Source of the DNA: Cytobacillus purgationiresistens
Lineage (GTDB): Bacteria > Bacillota > Bacilli > Bacillales > Cytobacillaceae
Length of the DNA: 64,000 nt
Direction: 5' to 3'
Assembly (NCBI RefSeq): GCF_030813235.1
Contig: NZ_JAUSUB010000010.1
Span: 1 to 64,000 of the forward strand
A program made the position numbers and the translations under genes. Positions 28,699 to 37,956 of the stretch are shown piece by piece. Each line of letters begins with the position of its first letter. Within the stretch, counting starts at the first letter, position 1. Below the pieces are notes generated by a model. It did no database searches. It was not told where the DNA came from and worked only from the letters and a program-made list of their open reading frames with translations.

Positions 28699-28796
28699 CA
28701 TGAAAGACCACTTAACAATAATTGTTGAGAGATAAGCTTTTACTATGATGGATCAATTCACCAATGTATACACTTTAGAAGAAAGGTGGAAGAATC

Positions 28797-29531
28797 ATGA
28801 ATGAAGTGTTTTTAGGTACCACTCTTTCTGCCATGTCAACAGGACTTGGCGCCTTAGTAATCTTGTTCATTGGCGGCTCAATAACCCATAGATGGCGTGA
28901 CACTTTATTGGCTTTTACGGCCGGGATTATGATGGCTGCCTCAACAATGGGGCTAATACCTGAAGCGCTGAGTATTGGAGGCTTCGTTCCTCTTGCTATT
29001 GGAGTATTTCTCGGGGTTTTCACATTAACAATATTGGAAAAAAACATACCGCATATAGATTTAGAACATACAAAAAAGGGCATTGAATTTGATGAAAAAG
29101 CGATGCTGATCATCGCTGCGATCACCCTTCACAATATCCCTGAAGGCCTGTCAGTTGGCGTTAGCTACGCCTCGAATAACGGTGGGGATACCGGCAATCT
29201 TATTGCGTTTGCGATAGGATTGCAAAACGCCCCTGAAGGCTTTTTAGTCGCATTATTTTTAGTTAATCAAAAAATAAGCCGGTTTAAAGCTTTTATTGTT
29301 TCTACTCTAACAGGAGCGATTGAAATTGTTTCAGGGCTATTAGGCTATTACCTGACAAATTATATTGCCTTTCTTGTCCCATATGGTTTAGCATTTGCTG
29401 CTGGTGCGATGCTATTTATCATCTATAAAGAACTCATTCCTGAAAGTCATGGTGATGGGCATGAAAGAACATCCACCTATTCTTTTATCATCGGATTACT
29501 ATTCATGGTTCTTTTAATCGATTTATTTTAA
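28797..29531 (+). CDS. ZIP-family metal transporter
   Basis: A 244-residue protein with about eight membrane segments. The metal-binding motifs of ZIP proteins are clear: HNIPEGLSVGV near residue 112 (TM4) and QNAPEGFLVA near residue 142 (TM5, with Gln in place of the usual His). It takes divalent cations, such as zinc or iron, into the cytoplasm. GAAAGGTGG precedes the ATG. It lies 100 bases after the Fsr-type exporter and may be co-transcribed. No Zur box was recognised. Confidence 0.9.
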   Translation: MNEVFLGTTLSAMSTGLGALVILFIGGSITHRWRDTLLAFTAGIMMAASTMGLIPEALSIGGFVPLAIGVFLGVFTLTILEKNIPHIDLEHTKKGIEFDEKAMLIIAAITLHNIPEGLSVGVSYASNNGGDTGNLIAFAIGLQNAPEGFLVALFLVNQKISRFKAFIVSTLTGAIEIVSGLLGYYLTNYIAFLVPYGLAFAAGAMLFIIYKELIPESHGDGHERTSTYSFIIGLLFMVLLIDLF

Positions 29532-29541
29532 GTTCATCCGA

Positions 29542-29575
29542 GGATCTGCCAGTCAGATCCTAATTTTATTTCTTA
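29542..29575 (+). terminator. Terminator of the ZIP gene
   Basis: GGATCTG (29542-29548) pairs with CAGATCC (29554-29560), followed by TAATTTTATTT. Confidence 0.8.
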
Positions 29576-29597
29576 ATAGAAAGTAGTATGCCTCTAT

Positions 29598-29804
29598 TCA
29601 AACTGCTGTTTTTTTCAAAGCAACAATGATTTGGTTAAATAATAATCTAAAGTCTGACTTTTTGCTTTTGTCTTGTTTCATCATTTGATATTCATATATA
29701 AGCTTATCTAACTCTTGGCTATAACGTATAGTTATTTCACTGCCTATTCCATTTTGTTTTGCTGAAACCATCATTATTTCTCTCTTCCTTTGAATATCTT
29801 CCAT
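29598..29804 (-). CDS. Spo0E-family aspartyl-phosphate phosphatase
   Basis: A 68-residue protein with the Spo0E signature SQELDKLIYEYQ (residues 29-40) on a helical hairpin. Members remove phosphate from Spo0A~P and delay sporulation. The ATG at 29804 follows AAAGGAG; the upstream in-frame start lacks a site. It lies close to kinD and the KinE-like kinase, so opposing activities sit in one neighbourhood. Two Spo0A-box-like sites lie 160-200 bases upstream. Confidence 0.88.
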   Translation of the reverse strand: MEDIQRKREIMMVSAKQNGIGSEITIRYSQELDKLIYEYQMMKQDKSKKSDFRLLFNQIIVALKKTAV

Positions 29805-29965
29805 TATATTACTCCTTTTCCACTTCAAGTTACTTCCTCCTATTTTTCCCAATTATTCTACTTTAATAACTAGTAAACATTATCCACTTGAAGAATTATT
29901 ACAAGAATTTCTATAAAAGTAAATAGATTCGCAAAATTAGACAATCTTTTTTTAAAACAATGCGA

Positions 29966-30005
29966 ATCGACATTCAATCCTCTTATTATTCGTGTTCATT
30001 CGACA
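29966..30005 (-). promoter_or_regulatory. Two Spo0A-box-like heptamers
   Basis: On the minus strand TGTCGAA (30005-29999) is a perfect 0A-box core and TGTCGAT (29972-29966) differs by one base. Their starts are 33 bases apart, about three helical turns. They face the Spo0E-like gene. Heptamers of this kind also arise by chance. In the rest of the 337-base gap 29805-30141 I see nothing more. Confidence 0.35.
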
Positions 30006-30141
30006 TACGTATTACGAATCCCTGTTGTCACGTAAGTGCTAAAGTACTATCATCTATCTATTTTTATTGAAAGTAGGACTTATATGAGATAACTTAGAGA
30101 AGAATCAAAAATTAGAATAAACTACCTGAGGAGAGATAAAA

Positions 30142-30930
30142 ATGAAATTCAAGGTTGCTTGCCTCCAAATGAATATTGCATTCGGTAACCCCACTGTTAA
30201 TTATCAATCTGTTGAGAGTTTTATTCATGAGGCTTGCCAGGCTCAAGATCCTCCAGATATTATCGTTTTGCCAGAAATGTGGACAACGGGCTATGATTTA
30301 ACAAATTTAAATCATTTAGCTGATAAAAATGGGCAGCTGACAATCGATTTTTTGAAGAAGATTGCCCTTAAATATCAAGTTCACATCGTTGGCGGATCGG
30401 TTGCAACACAAGCAAATGAAAAAATGTTTAACACGATGATCGTCATTGATAAAGAAGGCAACCATGTTCAAAATTATAGTAAGCTTCATTTATTTAAATT
30501 GATGGATGAACATTTACACCTGGCATCTGGGGCAGATAAAGGAATGTTCACCATTGATGATGAAACATGTGCGGGAGTCATTTGCTATGATATTCGGTTC
30601 CCAGAATGGATACGCGGACATGTGTTAGAAGGCGCGAAAGCAGTATTTGTTGTCGCTGAGTGGCCGACACCTCGACTGGACCATTGGCGAGCGCTTTTAA
30701 TAGCTAGGGCGATTGAAAATCAATGTTATATCATTGCTTGTAATTGCGTAGGCTCTGACCCTAATAACGAATTTGCTGGCCATTCCATCATTATTGATCC
30801 ATGGGGTAAGGTGCTGGCTGAAGGCGGGGATGAAAAAGAAATCATCCAAGCAGAAATTGACCTTGCTGAAGTGGATAAAATTCGAGACATCATCCCTGTT
30901 TTTTCTGATCGCCGGCCTGAATATTATTAA
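30142..30930 (+). CDS. mtnU: MtnU, carbon-nitrogen hydrolase (omega-amidase type)
   Basis: A 262-residue nitrilase-superfamily hydrolase close to B. subtilis MtnU. The catalytic triad is visible: Glu in VLPEMWTTGYD (~44), Lys in YSKLHLF (~114), and Cys in ICYDIRFPEW (~152). It is thought to hydrolyse alpha-keto-amide by-products of the methionine salvage transamination. The other mtn genes are not adjacent and no S-box riboswitch is seen upstream, so its regulation differs from the B. subtilis operon. GAGGAGAG precedes the ATG. Confidence 0.9.
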   Translation: MKFKVACLQMNIAFGNPTVNYQSVESFIHEACQAQDPPDIIVLPEMWTTGYDLTNLNHLADKNGQLTIDFLKKIALKYQVHIVGGSVATQANEKMFNTMIVIDKEGNHVQNYSKLHLFKLMDEHLHLASGADKGMFTIDDETCAGVICYDIRFPEWIRGHVLEGAKAVFVVAEWPTPRLDHWRALLIARAIENQCYIIACNCVGSDPNNEFAGHSIIIDPWGKVLAEGGDEKEIIQAEIDLAEVDKIRDIIPVFSDRRPEYY

Positions 30931-30940
30931 TGGACAGATG

Positions 30941-30965
30941 AGGCTCACTTATAATAAGTGAGCCT
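30941..30965. terminator. Bidirectional terminator
   Basis: AGGCTCACTTA pairs with TAAGTGAGCCT around a TAA loop, an 11-bp perfect stem between convergent genes. Confidence 0.9.
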
Positions 30966-30966
30966 T

Positions 30967-31548
30967 TCAATCAATTTTCGCCCACATCTCTGGCGGATTC
31001 ACTTCATAAATACCTTTCTCTCTGTACATATAGTGATTAATAATAAATTCACGACGAATAGTCGCATAATCATCATGAAATCTTTTGATGTATTCATTTA
31101 TTTCTTTTTCTTCGTACTTCACGCCAACCTTAAGGCCTTTAATCAAGTGTTCAAATATGATAAGCTTCTTTTTTCTCTGAGCTGGTATTGTCTTTAACTT
31201 CCCATCACCCGTAAAAAAGTGGCCAATCACTTTTTGTTGCTCCGGCTTTTCATTTATCATGCCTTCCAGCTCACTCTCATGATTAATAATATTTCCAATC
31301 GCCTGTGCTTGATGCTTTAATACAGAATCATTTAAGTGATAATATACTGTATTCTTATCTCTTCTTGTATAGACAAGATTGATATCTCTTAATTTATGTA
31401 AATGATGGGTAATGGTAGGCGGGGTTAATCCTAGCTTTCCAGCAATTGCTTGCCCATGTAAAGGACCTTGAGATAAAAGATATACGATTCGTATTCTTGT
31501 GGGGTCACCCATTGTCTTATGAAAAGCAACTAAACGGCTTAATTGCAT
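30967..31548 (-). CDS. ArsR-type regulator with DUF2087 domain
   Basis: A 193-residue protein. An ArsR-like winged helix (residues 1-85) has GDPTRIRIVYLLSQGPLHGQAIAGKLGLTPPTITHHLHKLR. The DUF2087 domain (~105-190) has FFTGDGKLKTIPAQRKKKLIIFEHL and the motif DYATIRREFI. The ligand is unknown; no metal-binding cysteine cluster is seen. AAGGAGATTAACT precedes the ATG. It is downstream of the KinE-like kinase on the same strand with a 100-base gap. Confidence 0.88.
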   Translation of the reverse strand: MQLSRLVAFHKTMGDPTRIRIVYLLSQGPLHGQAIAGKLGLTPPTITHHLHKLRDINLVYTRRDKNTVYYHLNDSVLKHQAQAIGNIINHESELEGMINEKPEQQKVIGHFFTGDGKLKTIPAQRKKKLIIFEHLIKGLKVGVKYEEKEINEYIKRFHDDYATIRREFIINHYMYREKGIYEVNPPEMWAKID

Positions 31549-31652
31549 ATAGTTAATCTCCTTTCATTAACAAATTCAATTATCATCTAATTAGATATAT
31601 ATCAAATAATGATGCGTTAGTCAAGATGACTTAATACTTCTCCCCAAAAAAA

Positions 31653-33101
31653 TCATCGTCTTTTATTAGGTAAATAAATTTCAAAGGTCGTTCCCATTGC
31701 AACCTCACTATTAACATGGACGCGGCCATGGTGCTCATCTATTATTTTATATGACACCATCAAACCTAACCCTGTACCTCTTTCCTTGGTTGTATAAAAG
31801 GGTTGACCGAGCTTATCTAACTTATTTTCTGGTATTCCCCCGCCCTCATCCTTAATCGTAATATATATCCCGTGATGTTCTGCCGATCGTACGGATATGG
31901 TAATGACTCCACCTTTAGGCATTACTTCTATCGCATTTTTTATTATATTAATAAAGACTTTCTTTAATTGGTTTGATTCACATGAGATAGGTTGCAGTCC
32001 GTACTCATAATAAGTCCTAAATTGGATATTGTTTAAAAGGGCCTGAGCATTCAGTAGTTTTACTGTTTCCTTCATGATAATAATTACATCATTATCCATG
32101 TATTTGACAGCCTGGGGTTTAGAAAGAAATAAAAACTCATTGATAATTGAATCGATTCTCGCTAATTCAGTCGAAATAATATTAAAATACATGGCGTGTT
32201 CCTTTTCCATCGAATTCTCCAATAGTTGGATAAATCCTTTTACGGCAGTCATTGGGTTTCTAACCTCATGTGCAATACCTGCTGCAAGCTGCCCTAGAAC
32301 ATTTAAGGTGTCAGATTTTCTTAATTTATCTTCCATTTCAAGTTTTTCGGTAATATCTTTAAAGGTTGTTAAAGTATAATCTGAAAAAAGATTATAGTTA
32401 ACCAAATACTCAACCGTTTTCTTCTCACCTTTTTCAGGTTTTAATTCAATTGTACCTTCATATTGACCTTCAGTTAACAAAATGGCGACAATTTCCTTAA
32501 TTTCTTCAAAGGCACCTGAAAATTCCTTCACTACATAATGCAATGACTTTCCTATTAATTCATCTTTCCTTGCTAACAGCATCTTTTCTGCAGATTGGTT
32601 AATATCAGCTATTCTTCCAGCACCATCCCATAAAATAATCCCTTCTAATGCCCCTTCAAATACTTTGCGAAACTTTAACTCATTTTCCCTTAACTCCTTC
32701 TCCATTCGGTGTCTTTCACTTACATTGCGAAAAATGGCCATATGGTACCCCTCATAGGAGTGAAGTTTCATTGTAAACTCAAGTGTTTTATTCTGCCCAT
32801 TTGGCATTAAAAAAAGCAGTTCATCACGTATCGCTCCCTTATCATAGAGGGCTTCAACAATATTTAAATACTTAGAATCCTTTTCATATATAAAATCACT
32901 GATCTTATGCTCGATCAAATAATCATAAGAACTTTCAAAAATACGGCATGCAGATTCATTCGCATGTATGATCCAGCCCCCATCCTCCCACAACACTATC
33001 CCATCTATGGCTTCCATAAATAACTCAGAATAGATTCCTTCTTGTTGAGAGATTTTATTCACCAGCATCCTTCTTTGATTTGAATCATTAGATGTAGGCA
33101 A
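31653..33101 (-). CDS. PAS-PAS sporulation-type histidine kinase (KinE-like)
   Basis: A 482-residue cytosolic kinase. PAS-1 spans ~22-130, PAS-2 ~142-255, and HisKA has H278 in GIAHEVRNPMTAVKGF. The ATPase domain has NIIKNAIEV, DEGGGIP, and ERGTGLGLMVSYKI. The HEVRNPxTxxKGF signature belongs to phosphorelay kinases KinA-KinE. Position next to ykrP and the mtnU region argues for KinE, but B. subtilis KinE is longer with more PAS domains. No membrane segment is seen. The start is TTG at 33101 behind AGGGGGT. Confidence 0.85.
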   Translation of the reverse strand: MPTSNDSNQRRMLVNKISQQEGIYSELFMEAIDGIVLWEDGGWIIHANESACRIFESSYDYLIEHKISDFIYEKDSKYLNIVEALYDKGAIRDELLFLMPNGQNKTLEFTMKLHSYEGYHMAIFRNVSERHRMEKELRENELKFRKVFEGALEGIILWDGAGRIADINQSAEKMLLARKDELIGKSLHYVVKEFSGAFEEIKEIVAILLTEGQYEGTIELKPEKGEKKTVEYLVNYNLFSDYTLTTFKDITEKLEMEDKLRKSDTLNVLGQLAAGIAHEVRNPMTAVKGFIQLLENSMEKEHAMYFNIISTELARIDSIINEFLFLSKPQAVKYMDNDVIIIMKETVKLLNAQALLNNIQFRTYYEYGLQPISCESNQLKKVFINIIKNAIEVMPKGGVITISVRSAEHHGIYITIKDEGGGIPENKLDKLGQPFYTTKERGTGLGLMVSYKIIDEHHGRVHVNSEVAMGTTFEIYLPNKRR

Positions 33102-33323
33102 CTCATTTTACCCCCTAAAGCATTTTCTAAATATGGTGATAATTCTACAAAAATCGCCAATATCCTCTTTCTCCCAAAAGAAAAGAGGATCACCTTCCTC
33201 AAATGACCAGCGGAAGAGTATTTGCACGATGTCACCAAACAGCATTAGTCTAATTGCATTCTCAGCCTCTTCAAAAACCTCTCAGAACATATGTATCCTT
33301 ATGGTTGGACAAGGAAACTAAAG

Positions 33324-33349
33324 ATAGCGCATCATAATCGATGCGCTAT
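33324..33349 (-). terminator. Terminator of the chemoreceptor gene
   Basis: ATAGCGCAT (33324-33332) pairs with ATGCGCTAT (33341-33349). The following T-rich stretch is weak. The 222 bases between it and the kinase also hold a 9-bp inverted repeat, ATCCTCTTT (33162-33170) / AAAGAGGAT (33182-33190). Confidence 0.65.
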
Positions 33350-33356
33350 TGATTCT

Positions 33357-35138
33357 TCATTTCACTTTAAATTGCATGATCATTTGATTTAACTTTTCTG
33401 CAAGCTCAGATAATGATTGTACGCTTTCAGAAATATTTTCCATTGAAATATTGGTTTGTGTAACTGATGCACTAGTCTGTTCTATACCGGCTGCTGATTG
33501 TTCTGATACAGCAGCAATACTTTCAATTGCACTATTCATAGTAATCGACCCTGTAGAAACCTGTTCAAGGCTGGAGGTTATCTCATTTACATTTATTGAC
33601 ATCAAATTAACAGATTGAGAGATCTCCTGAAAGGTATCAACAGTTAAATGTATTTGTTCCGTTCCTTTTTGCACTTGATTATATCCATTTTGCAGGGAGT
33701 TTACTACATTTTCAGACTCCTGCTGGATACCTTTTACGATATTAGTAATATCATTCACTGATAAAGAAACCTGCTCTGCTAGTTTTCTGACTTCATCAGC
33801 AACCACCGCAAAACCTCTTCCTTGCTCACCTGCCCTTGCTGCTTCAATTGCGGCATTTAAAGCAAGTAAATTCGTTTGATTGGCAATTTCTTGGATGACA
33901 CCTACTAATCTTGATACTTGTTTAGTTTCAGTATCTAACCCTTTGACCCGTTGGACAGAATCTTTCATTATTTCATTGATTACATTCATTTGATTTTGAG
34001 ATCCCTTCATTAGGGCATCTCCTGTCTTTGTCAAATTCAGTACCTCATTGGATCCTGATTGAACCGTTTCTCCATTGCTCTTCGCTATTTCTACTTTATG
34101 TAGATAATCCTCCATCATTCTTGCCAATGCTGTAGAAGAGCTTGCTTGCTCTTCCGCCCCGCCATTTAATTCCTGCATTGTTGAGGATATTTGCTGACTA
34201 GCTGATCTCACTTCATTTGCAGAAATCGATAATTCACCGCTTCGTTCAGACACATTTGTAGAGACATCATTGATTTCTTTAATCATCCCTTGCAGCTTCT
34301 CTTTCATGGTATTTGTTGCATGTCCCAGTTCAGATATTTCATCATTATCTGTAACCTTTATTTGTGATACACTAAGGTTTCCTGCAGCCACCTCATTAGA
34401 AACATGTACGATTTCCCGTAATCTCTTTGAAATTAGTTTACTAATTATAAGGATACATAATATTCCTAAAACGGCAGAAATAATAATTGAAACAACTAGG
34501 ACAATTAAAGTAAGCGTTAATATTTTCGAAGCTTGTTGTGAAGCTTGTATTTGTTCAGACTTCACAATTTCTAATAATTGATTTAAATGACTGACTGTAT
34601 CTGTGATTAAATTATCCGCCTTTAATTTTGATAAACGATATTCCCTCACGTTTTGCAGCTTTACCTGTGGTTCAATCTCTTCATAAAACAAGCGGTTTAC
34701 TTCCTTGTCATCATTATCTATTTGATTATAAAGCTCTTTCATTTCATCCGTCGTTAAAACTGGTACTACTTCTTTTTTTTGCTTTTCAAATTCTGCTTCA
34801 ATCTCCTTAAATAAAGCTAAATGCTTCGGGTTAGAGTCAATTATATAATTGCCTATCGTAGAGCCCTTATGATGAAAAGTAGCGCTGGTTTCCGCAATTT
34901 CGATTGCCTTGTCAGTCGCTTCCTCAGCAAAATTTATCTTTGTATTCGCATAAGCCATCATTATAAAGGAAATCAGTGTCGATAGGGTAAATAATCCTAT
35001 GGTAAAAAATAGAGCGACACCATATTTCTGCCCAATTTTCAATCGTTTCCATAGCTTTGTCTTTGTAAGAAAACGAGTTAGTGACTCCCCTTTCTTCTTT
35101 CGTTTCGGGTGTTTGCGATTTTTCTTTCCCCACTTCAT
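33357..35138 (-). CDS. Methyl-accepting chemotaxis protein
   Basis: A 593-residue chemoreceptor. A basic N-terminus (KRKKK) is followed by TM1 ~40-65, a four-helix-bundle-like external domain ~65-210, TM2 ~212-235, HAMP ~235-290, and the signalling domain with the tip motif [43 protein letters not shown]. It signals through CheA/CheW or CheV. The ligand is unknown. AAGGAGGAACC precedes the ATG. The 299 bases upstream show no other gene. Confidence 0.95.
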   Translation of the reverse strand: MKWGKKNRKHPKRKKKGESLTRFLTKTKLWKRLKIGQKYGVALFFTIGLFTLSTLISFIMMAYANTKINFAEEATDKAIEIAETSATFHHKGSTIGNYIIDSNPKHLALFKEIEAEFEKQKKEVVPVLTTDEMKELYNQIDNDDKEVNRLFYEEIEPQVKLQNVREYRLSKLKADNLITDTVSHLNQLLEIVKSEQIQASQQASKILTLTLIVLVVSIIISAVLGILCILIISKLISKRLREIVHVSNEVAAGNLSVSQIKVTDNDEISELGHATNTMKEKLQGMIKEINDVSTNVSERSGELSISANEVRSASQQISSTMQELNGGAEEQASSSTALARMMEDYLHKVEIAKSNGETVQSGSNEVLNLTKTGDALMKGSQNQMNVINEIMKDSVQRVKGLDTETKQVSRLVGVIQEIANQTNLLALNAAIEAARAGEQGRGFAVVADEVRKLAEQVSLSVNDITNIVKGIQQESENVVNSLQNGYNQVQKGTEQIHLTVDTFQEISQSVNLMSINVNEITSSLEQVSTGSITMNSAIESIAAVSEQSAAGIEQTSASVTQTNISMENISESVQSLSELAEKLNQMIMQFKVK

Positions 35139-35437
35139 TGAGGTTCCTCCTTCTCATAAGCTGAATATGGTTCCTCAGCATTACGAACACAATTAAAAAA
35201 ATGAATATTTTTTACTATTTTCCTTATTCATTATAATTTAAATAGTAGTTTTATTGAAGAGTTCTTTCTAATTTATTTAGTAAAAAATACCCACGAACCA
35301 TAAGGAGATATGACTTAGCAATTTCCTCTTTTTGGTTTATATCCCAACGCATTACAAGGGAGAAATCGTTTATTTCTTATTTGATTGGGTATATACTGTA
35401 ATATGTTTTAGGGGGTCTTTAATTAAGAGGAGGATTT

Positions 35438-36481
35438 ATGCGAGAACGTACATTTTATTTTGACAATGTAAAGTTTATATTAATTATCTTTGTTGTCTTT
35501 GGTCATCTGCTTCGCTCTTTTATTGAAGATAGTGAAACGATATTAACAATATATAAAGTAATCTACACCTTTCATATGCCTGCCTTTATATTAGCGTCAG
35601 GCTTTTTTGCAAAAGGGTACTATAAAAAGGGATATATCAAAAAAATAGCGAAAAAACTCATTATACCTTATTTGATTTTTCAATTGATTTACTCTGTGTT
35701 TTATTATTATTTGCATAATCAATCAACATTCACACTTGACCCATTCAATCCGCATTGGTCACTTTGGTTTTTAATATCTTTATTTTTTTGGCATATGTTA
35801 TTGCTCTTATTTGCTAAATTCAAACCTACAATTGCCATTAGTACTGCTGTCCTGATTGGTTTAGCTGTTGGATATATTGATTGGATTTCTAATTTTATGA
35901 GCCTTTCAAGAACATTCGTATTCTTTCCGTTTTTCTTAGTCGGCTATTTTGCTAAAAAAGAACATTTCTTTGCTTTATTTAAACCACCTGTTCGAATAGG
36001 TGCCTTAATTATGTTTGCTGCAGTATTTATATTGTTCTATACAAATCCGAACATTAACTATGAATGGTTGCTGGGCTCTAAACCTTATGATGCTCTGAAC
36101 GCCGCTTCAATTGGTGCAATGTTTACCCGTTTAGGCTTTTATTTATTAAGCTTCATCATGATGATCAGTTTCTTTTCCTTTGTACCTAAAGGACAATACT
36201 TCTTTACTAATCTAGGGAAAAATACATTATATGTTTATCTTCTTCATGGATTTTTCGTTCGTGTATTTCGTGAAAGTGATGTGCAGAATTTCTTCAATGA
36301 CGCTGAGAGCTTCCTGCTGCTAGCAGGGATCGCATTACTATTAACACTGCTATTATCCAGTAAGTTAATCACCGCTGTAACCCAGCCCGTCATTGAACTA
36401 AGCACAACGAGATTCAAAAGCCTAAAAACAAGGCTAACAGCAGCCTTAAAGTTTTACCGAAAGAAATACCGATTGGATTAA
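35438..36481 (+). CDS. ykrP: Membrane acyltransferase YkrP (acyltransferase 3 family)
   Basis: A 347-residue protein with about ten membrane helices and the acyltransferase-3 opening FDNVKFILIIFVVFGHLLRSF, where the histidine is likely catalytic. Also typical are YTFHMPAFILASGFF and the late YVYLLHGFFVR. Members O-acylate cell-surface sugars. Position near the KinE-like kinase matches ykrP-kinE of B. subtilis. AGAGGAGGATTT precedes the ATG. It is the last host gene before the prophage. Confidence 0.85.
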   Translation: MRERTFYFDNVKFILIIFVVFGHLLRSFIEDSETILTIYKVIYTFHMPAFILASGFFAKGYYKKGYIKKIAKKLIIPYLIFQLIYSVFYYYLHNQSTFTLDPFNPHWSLWFLISLFFWHMLLLLFAKFKPTIAISTAVLIGLAVGYIDWISNFMSLSRTFVFFPFFLVGYFAKKEHFFALFKPPVRIGALIMFAAVFILFYTNPNINYEWLLGSKPYDALNAASIGAMFTRLGFYLLSFIMMISFFSFVPKGQYFFTNLGKNTLYVYLLHGFFVRVFRESDVQNFFNDAESFLLLAGIALLLTLLLSSKLITAVTQPVIELSTTRFKSLKTRLTAALKFYRKKYRLD

Positions 36482-36558
36482 GGTGGCTCGCTCAGCACCA
36501 AAAAGTTTAAGGGCGTAGGAAATGAAAGTGAGCTTTCCTTCACCACAAATATATTTTA

Positions 36559-36600
36559 GAAAGGAGCATTTGATATTTCTATCATTGATGCTCCTTTCTT
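36559..36600 (+). terminator. Terminator of ykrP
   Basis: GAAAGGAGCAT (36559-36569) pairs with ATGCTCCTTTC (36588-36598), an 11-bp perfect stem followed by TT. The tail is short. Confidence 0.75.
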
Positions 36601-36609
36601 ATATAGATA

Positions 36610-36638
36610 TTGACCGATTATTAAATTCAGTCTATAAT
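36610..36638 (+). promoter_or_regulatory. Sigma-A promoter of the tRNA-Arg gene
   Basis: TTGACC (36610-36615), 17-base spacer, TATAAT (36633-36638), about 54 bases before the tRNA. Confidence 0.8.
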
Positions 36639-36691
36639 ATATTACTGACGCTATTATTAAGTTTGATGCAACTCCACTATTACATAATCAT

Positions 36692-36765
36692 GTCCCAGTA
36701 GCTCAGCAGGATAGAGCGACAGCCTCCTAAGCTGTAGGTCGTAGGTTCGATTCCTATCTGGGACG
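36692..36765 (+). tRNA. tRNA-Arg (anticodon CCU)
   Basis: A 74-base cloverleaf. The acceptor GTCCCAG pairs with CTGGGAC (36758-36764); the anticodon stem ACAGC/GCTGT closes the loop CTCCTAA with anticodon CCT, reading AGG; the T-loop is GGTTCGATTCC. The discriminator base is G, and CCA is not encoded. It is the apparent integration site of the prophage, whose integrase gene starts 153 bases later. Confidence 0.95.
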
Positions 36766-36776
36766 CTTAATGTAAG

Positions 36777-36847
36777 AAAACGCTATGTATCAACGTTTAT
36801 ATGCCGTTTAATCACACGGTGACATATTCGATGACATAGCGTTTTTT
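36777..36847 (+). other. Inverted repeat next to the left prophage end
   Basis: AAAACGCTATGT (36777-36788) pairs with ACATAGCGTTTT (36834-36845), with a 45-base loop and further T. It may end tRNA transcription or be part of the attachment region. A 12-base direct repeat, TGTAGGTCGTAG, occurs in the tRNA (36733-36744) and again at 36855-36866. Confidence 0.5.
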
Positions 36848-36918
36848 CGTTGTATGTAGGTCGTAGATATTGTGAACGTAGGACATTACGGTGACTTTTT
36901 CAGGAGGTTATCGGACAC

Positions 36919-37956
36919 ATGAAACGTAGTTATATCGGACAACGAAACGAGGTTAGGCGCGGCAAGGTCCTACAGCCTGACGTTGACCTAAATACAACGA
37001 TTGACCAAGCGATGGTAATATTTATTCGCGCAAAAGAGGCGGAAGGAGTTCGCCCTGGGACCATTAAAAATTATTTTGATATAGTTCGTTATCTCCGCGA
37101 ATGGTTAGGCGATGACGTAAAATTAATTAACACGATCAACGCCGACACAATACGGATGTACATTAATTACCTGCGGAATGAGCGAACACCTTATGCGGAA
37201 GATGATTCACGTACTAAAACCGGTAAAAACTTGTCGGTCAATACTATAAACATCCGCATACGAACCCTGCGCACGCTTTTCCGCTTTCTTTATAATGAAG
37301 GAATTATTTCGGACAACCCTATGCAGAACATTCCGCTGGTCCGTGACGATGAGCAGCAAGAGGTGCCGGGGCTATCCGATAATGAAGTTGATAGAATACT
37401 CGCATCTTATGACGATAGACAATTCGCTCAGTGGCGCGATAAAACTCTTATTCTACTTTTACTGGACACTGGTATGCGAATAGGAGAATCATTGTCTCTC
37501 ACTTCTGAGCAGATAGATTTCCGCCAATTAACGGCGCATGTTCCATCACAAATAGCAAAAAATAGAAAGAACCGTGAGATTCCTTTAAGCCGGGAAGTGG
37601 CGAAAAGACTACGTCAATTAGTCGATGAAACGCAGCAATACTTCGGCGAAGATTCCCAAATATTTATGAACGCTTTTGGCGACGATCTGACTGCTGATGC
37701 ATTTAGACGCAGATTAAATCGGCTTAAAAATAAAATAAATATAGACACTTTACATCCGCACATGTTCCGTCATACTTTCGCACGAAATTATATATTAAAT
37801 GGTGGAGACTTGTTTACGTTACAGCGAATACTCGACCATGCTGAAATTCAAACAACGCGCAAATATATTCAAATGGATAATGAACACGTCCGTCAGCAAC
37901 ATAATAAGTTTTCTCCGTTGAGGCGGATTGTTAAACGAAATGGCATTCGTATTTAA
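36919..37956 (+). CDS. int: Phage integrase, tyrosine recombinase
   Basis: A 345-residue tyrosine recombinase. An N-terminal SAM-like core-binding domain covers ~25-140; the catalytic domain ~165-330 has Arg in TGMRIGE, HxxR in HMFRHTF, and the nucleophile Tyr in TTRKYIQM. It joins phage and host attachment sites, here at tRNA-Arg. AGGAGGTT lies 11 bases before the ATG, a rather long spacing. Its stop overlaps the stop of the convergent YolD-like gene by three bases. Confidence 0.95.
   Translation: MKRSYIGQRNEVRRGKVLQPDVDLNTTIDQAMVIFIRAKEAEGVRPGTIKNYFDIVRYLREWLGDDVKLINTINADTIRMYINYLRNERTPYAEDDSRTKTGKNLSVNTINIRIRTLRTLFRFLYNEGIISDNPMQNIPLVRDDEQQEVPGLSDNEVDRILASYDDRQFAQWRDKTLILLLLDTGMRIGESLSLTSEQIDFRQLTAHVPSQIAKNRKNREIPLSREVAKRLRQLVDETQQYFGEDSQIFMNAFGDDLTADAFRRRLNRLKNKINIDTLHPHMFRHTFARNYILNGGDLFTLQRILDHAEIQTTRKYIQMDNEHVRQQHNKFSPLRRIVKRNGIRI

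Noticed and set aside
29853..30141. S-box riboswitch upstream of mtnU
   Set aside because: No conserved S-box core or terminator/antiterminator pair is present.
33162..33190. Terminator between the chemoreceptor and the KinE-like gene
   Set aside because: The 9-bp stem has no T-run on either strand, and the chemoreceptor already has a stem right after its stop; it is kept only as an inverted repeat.
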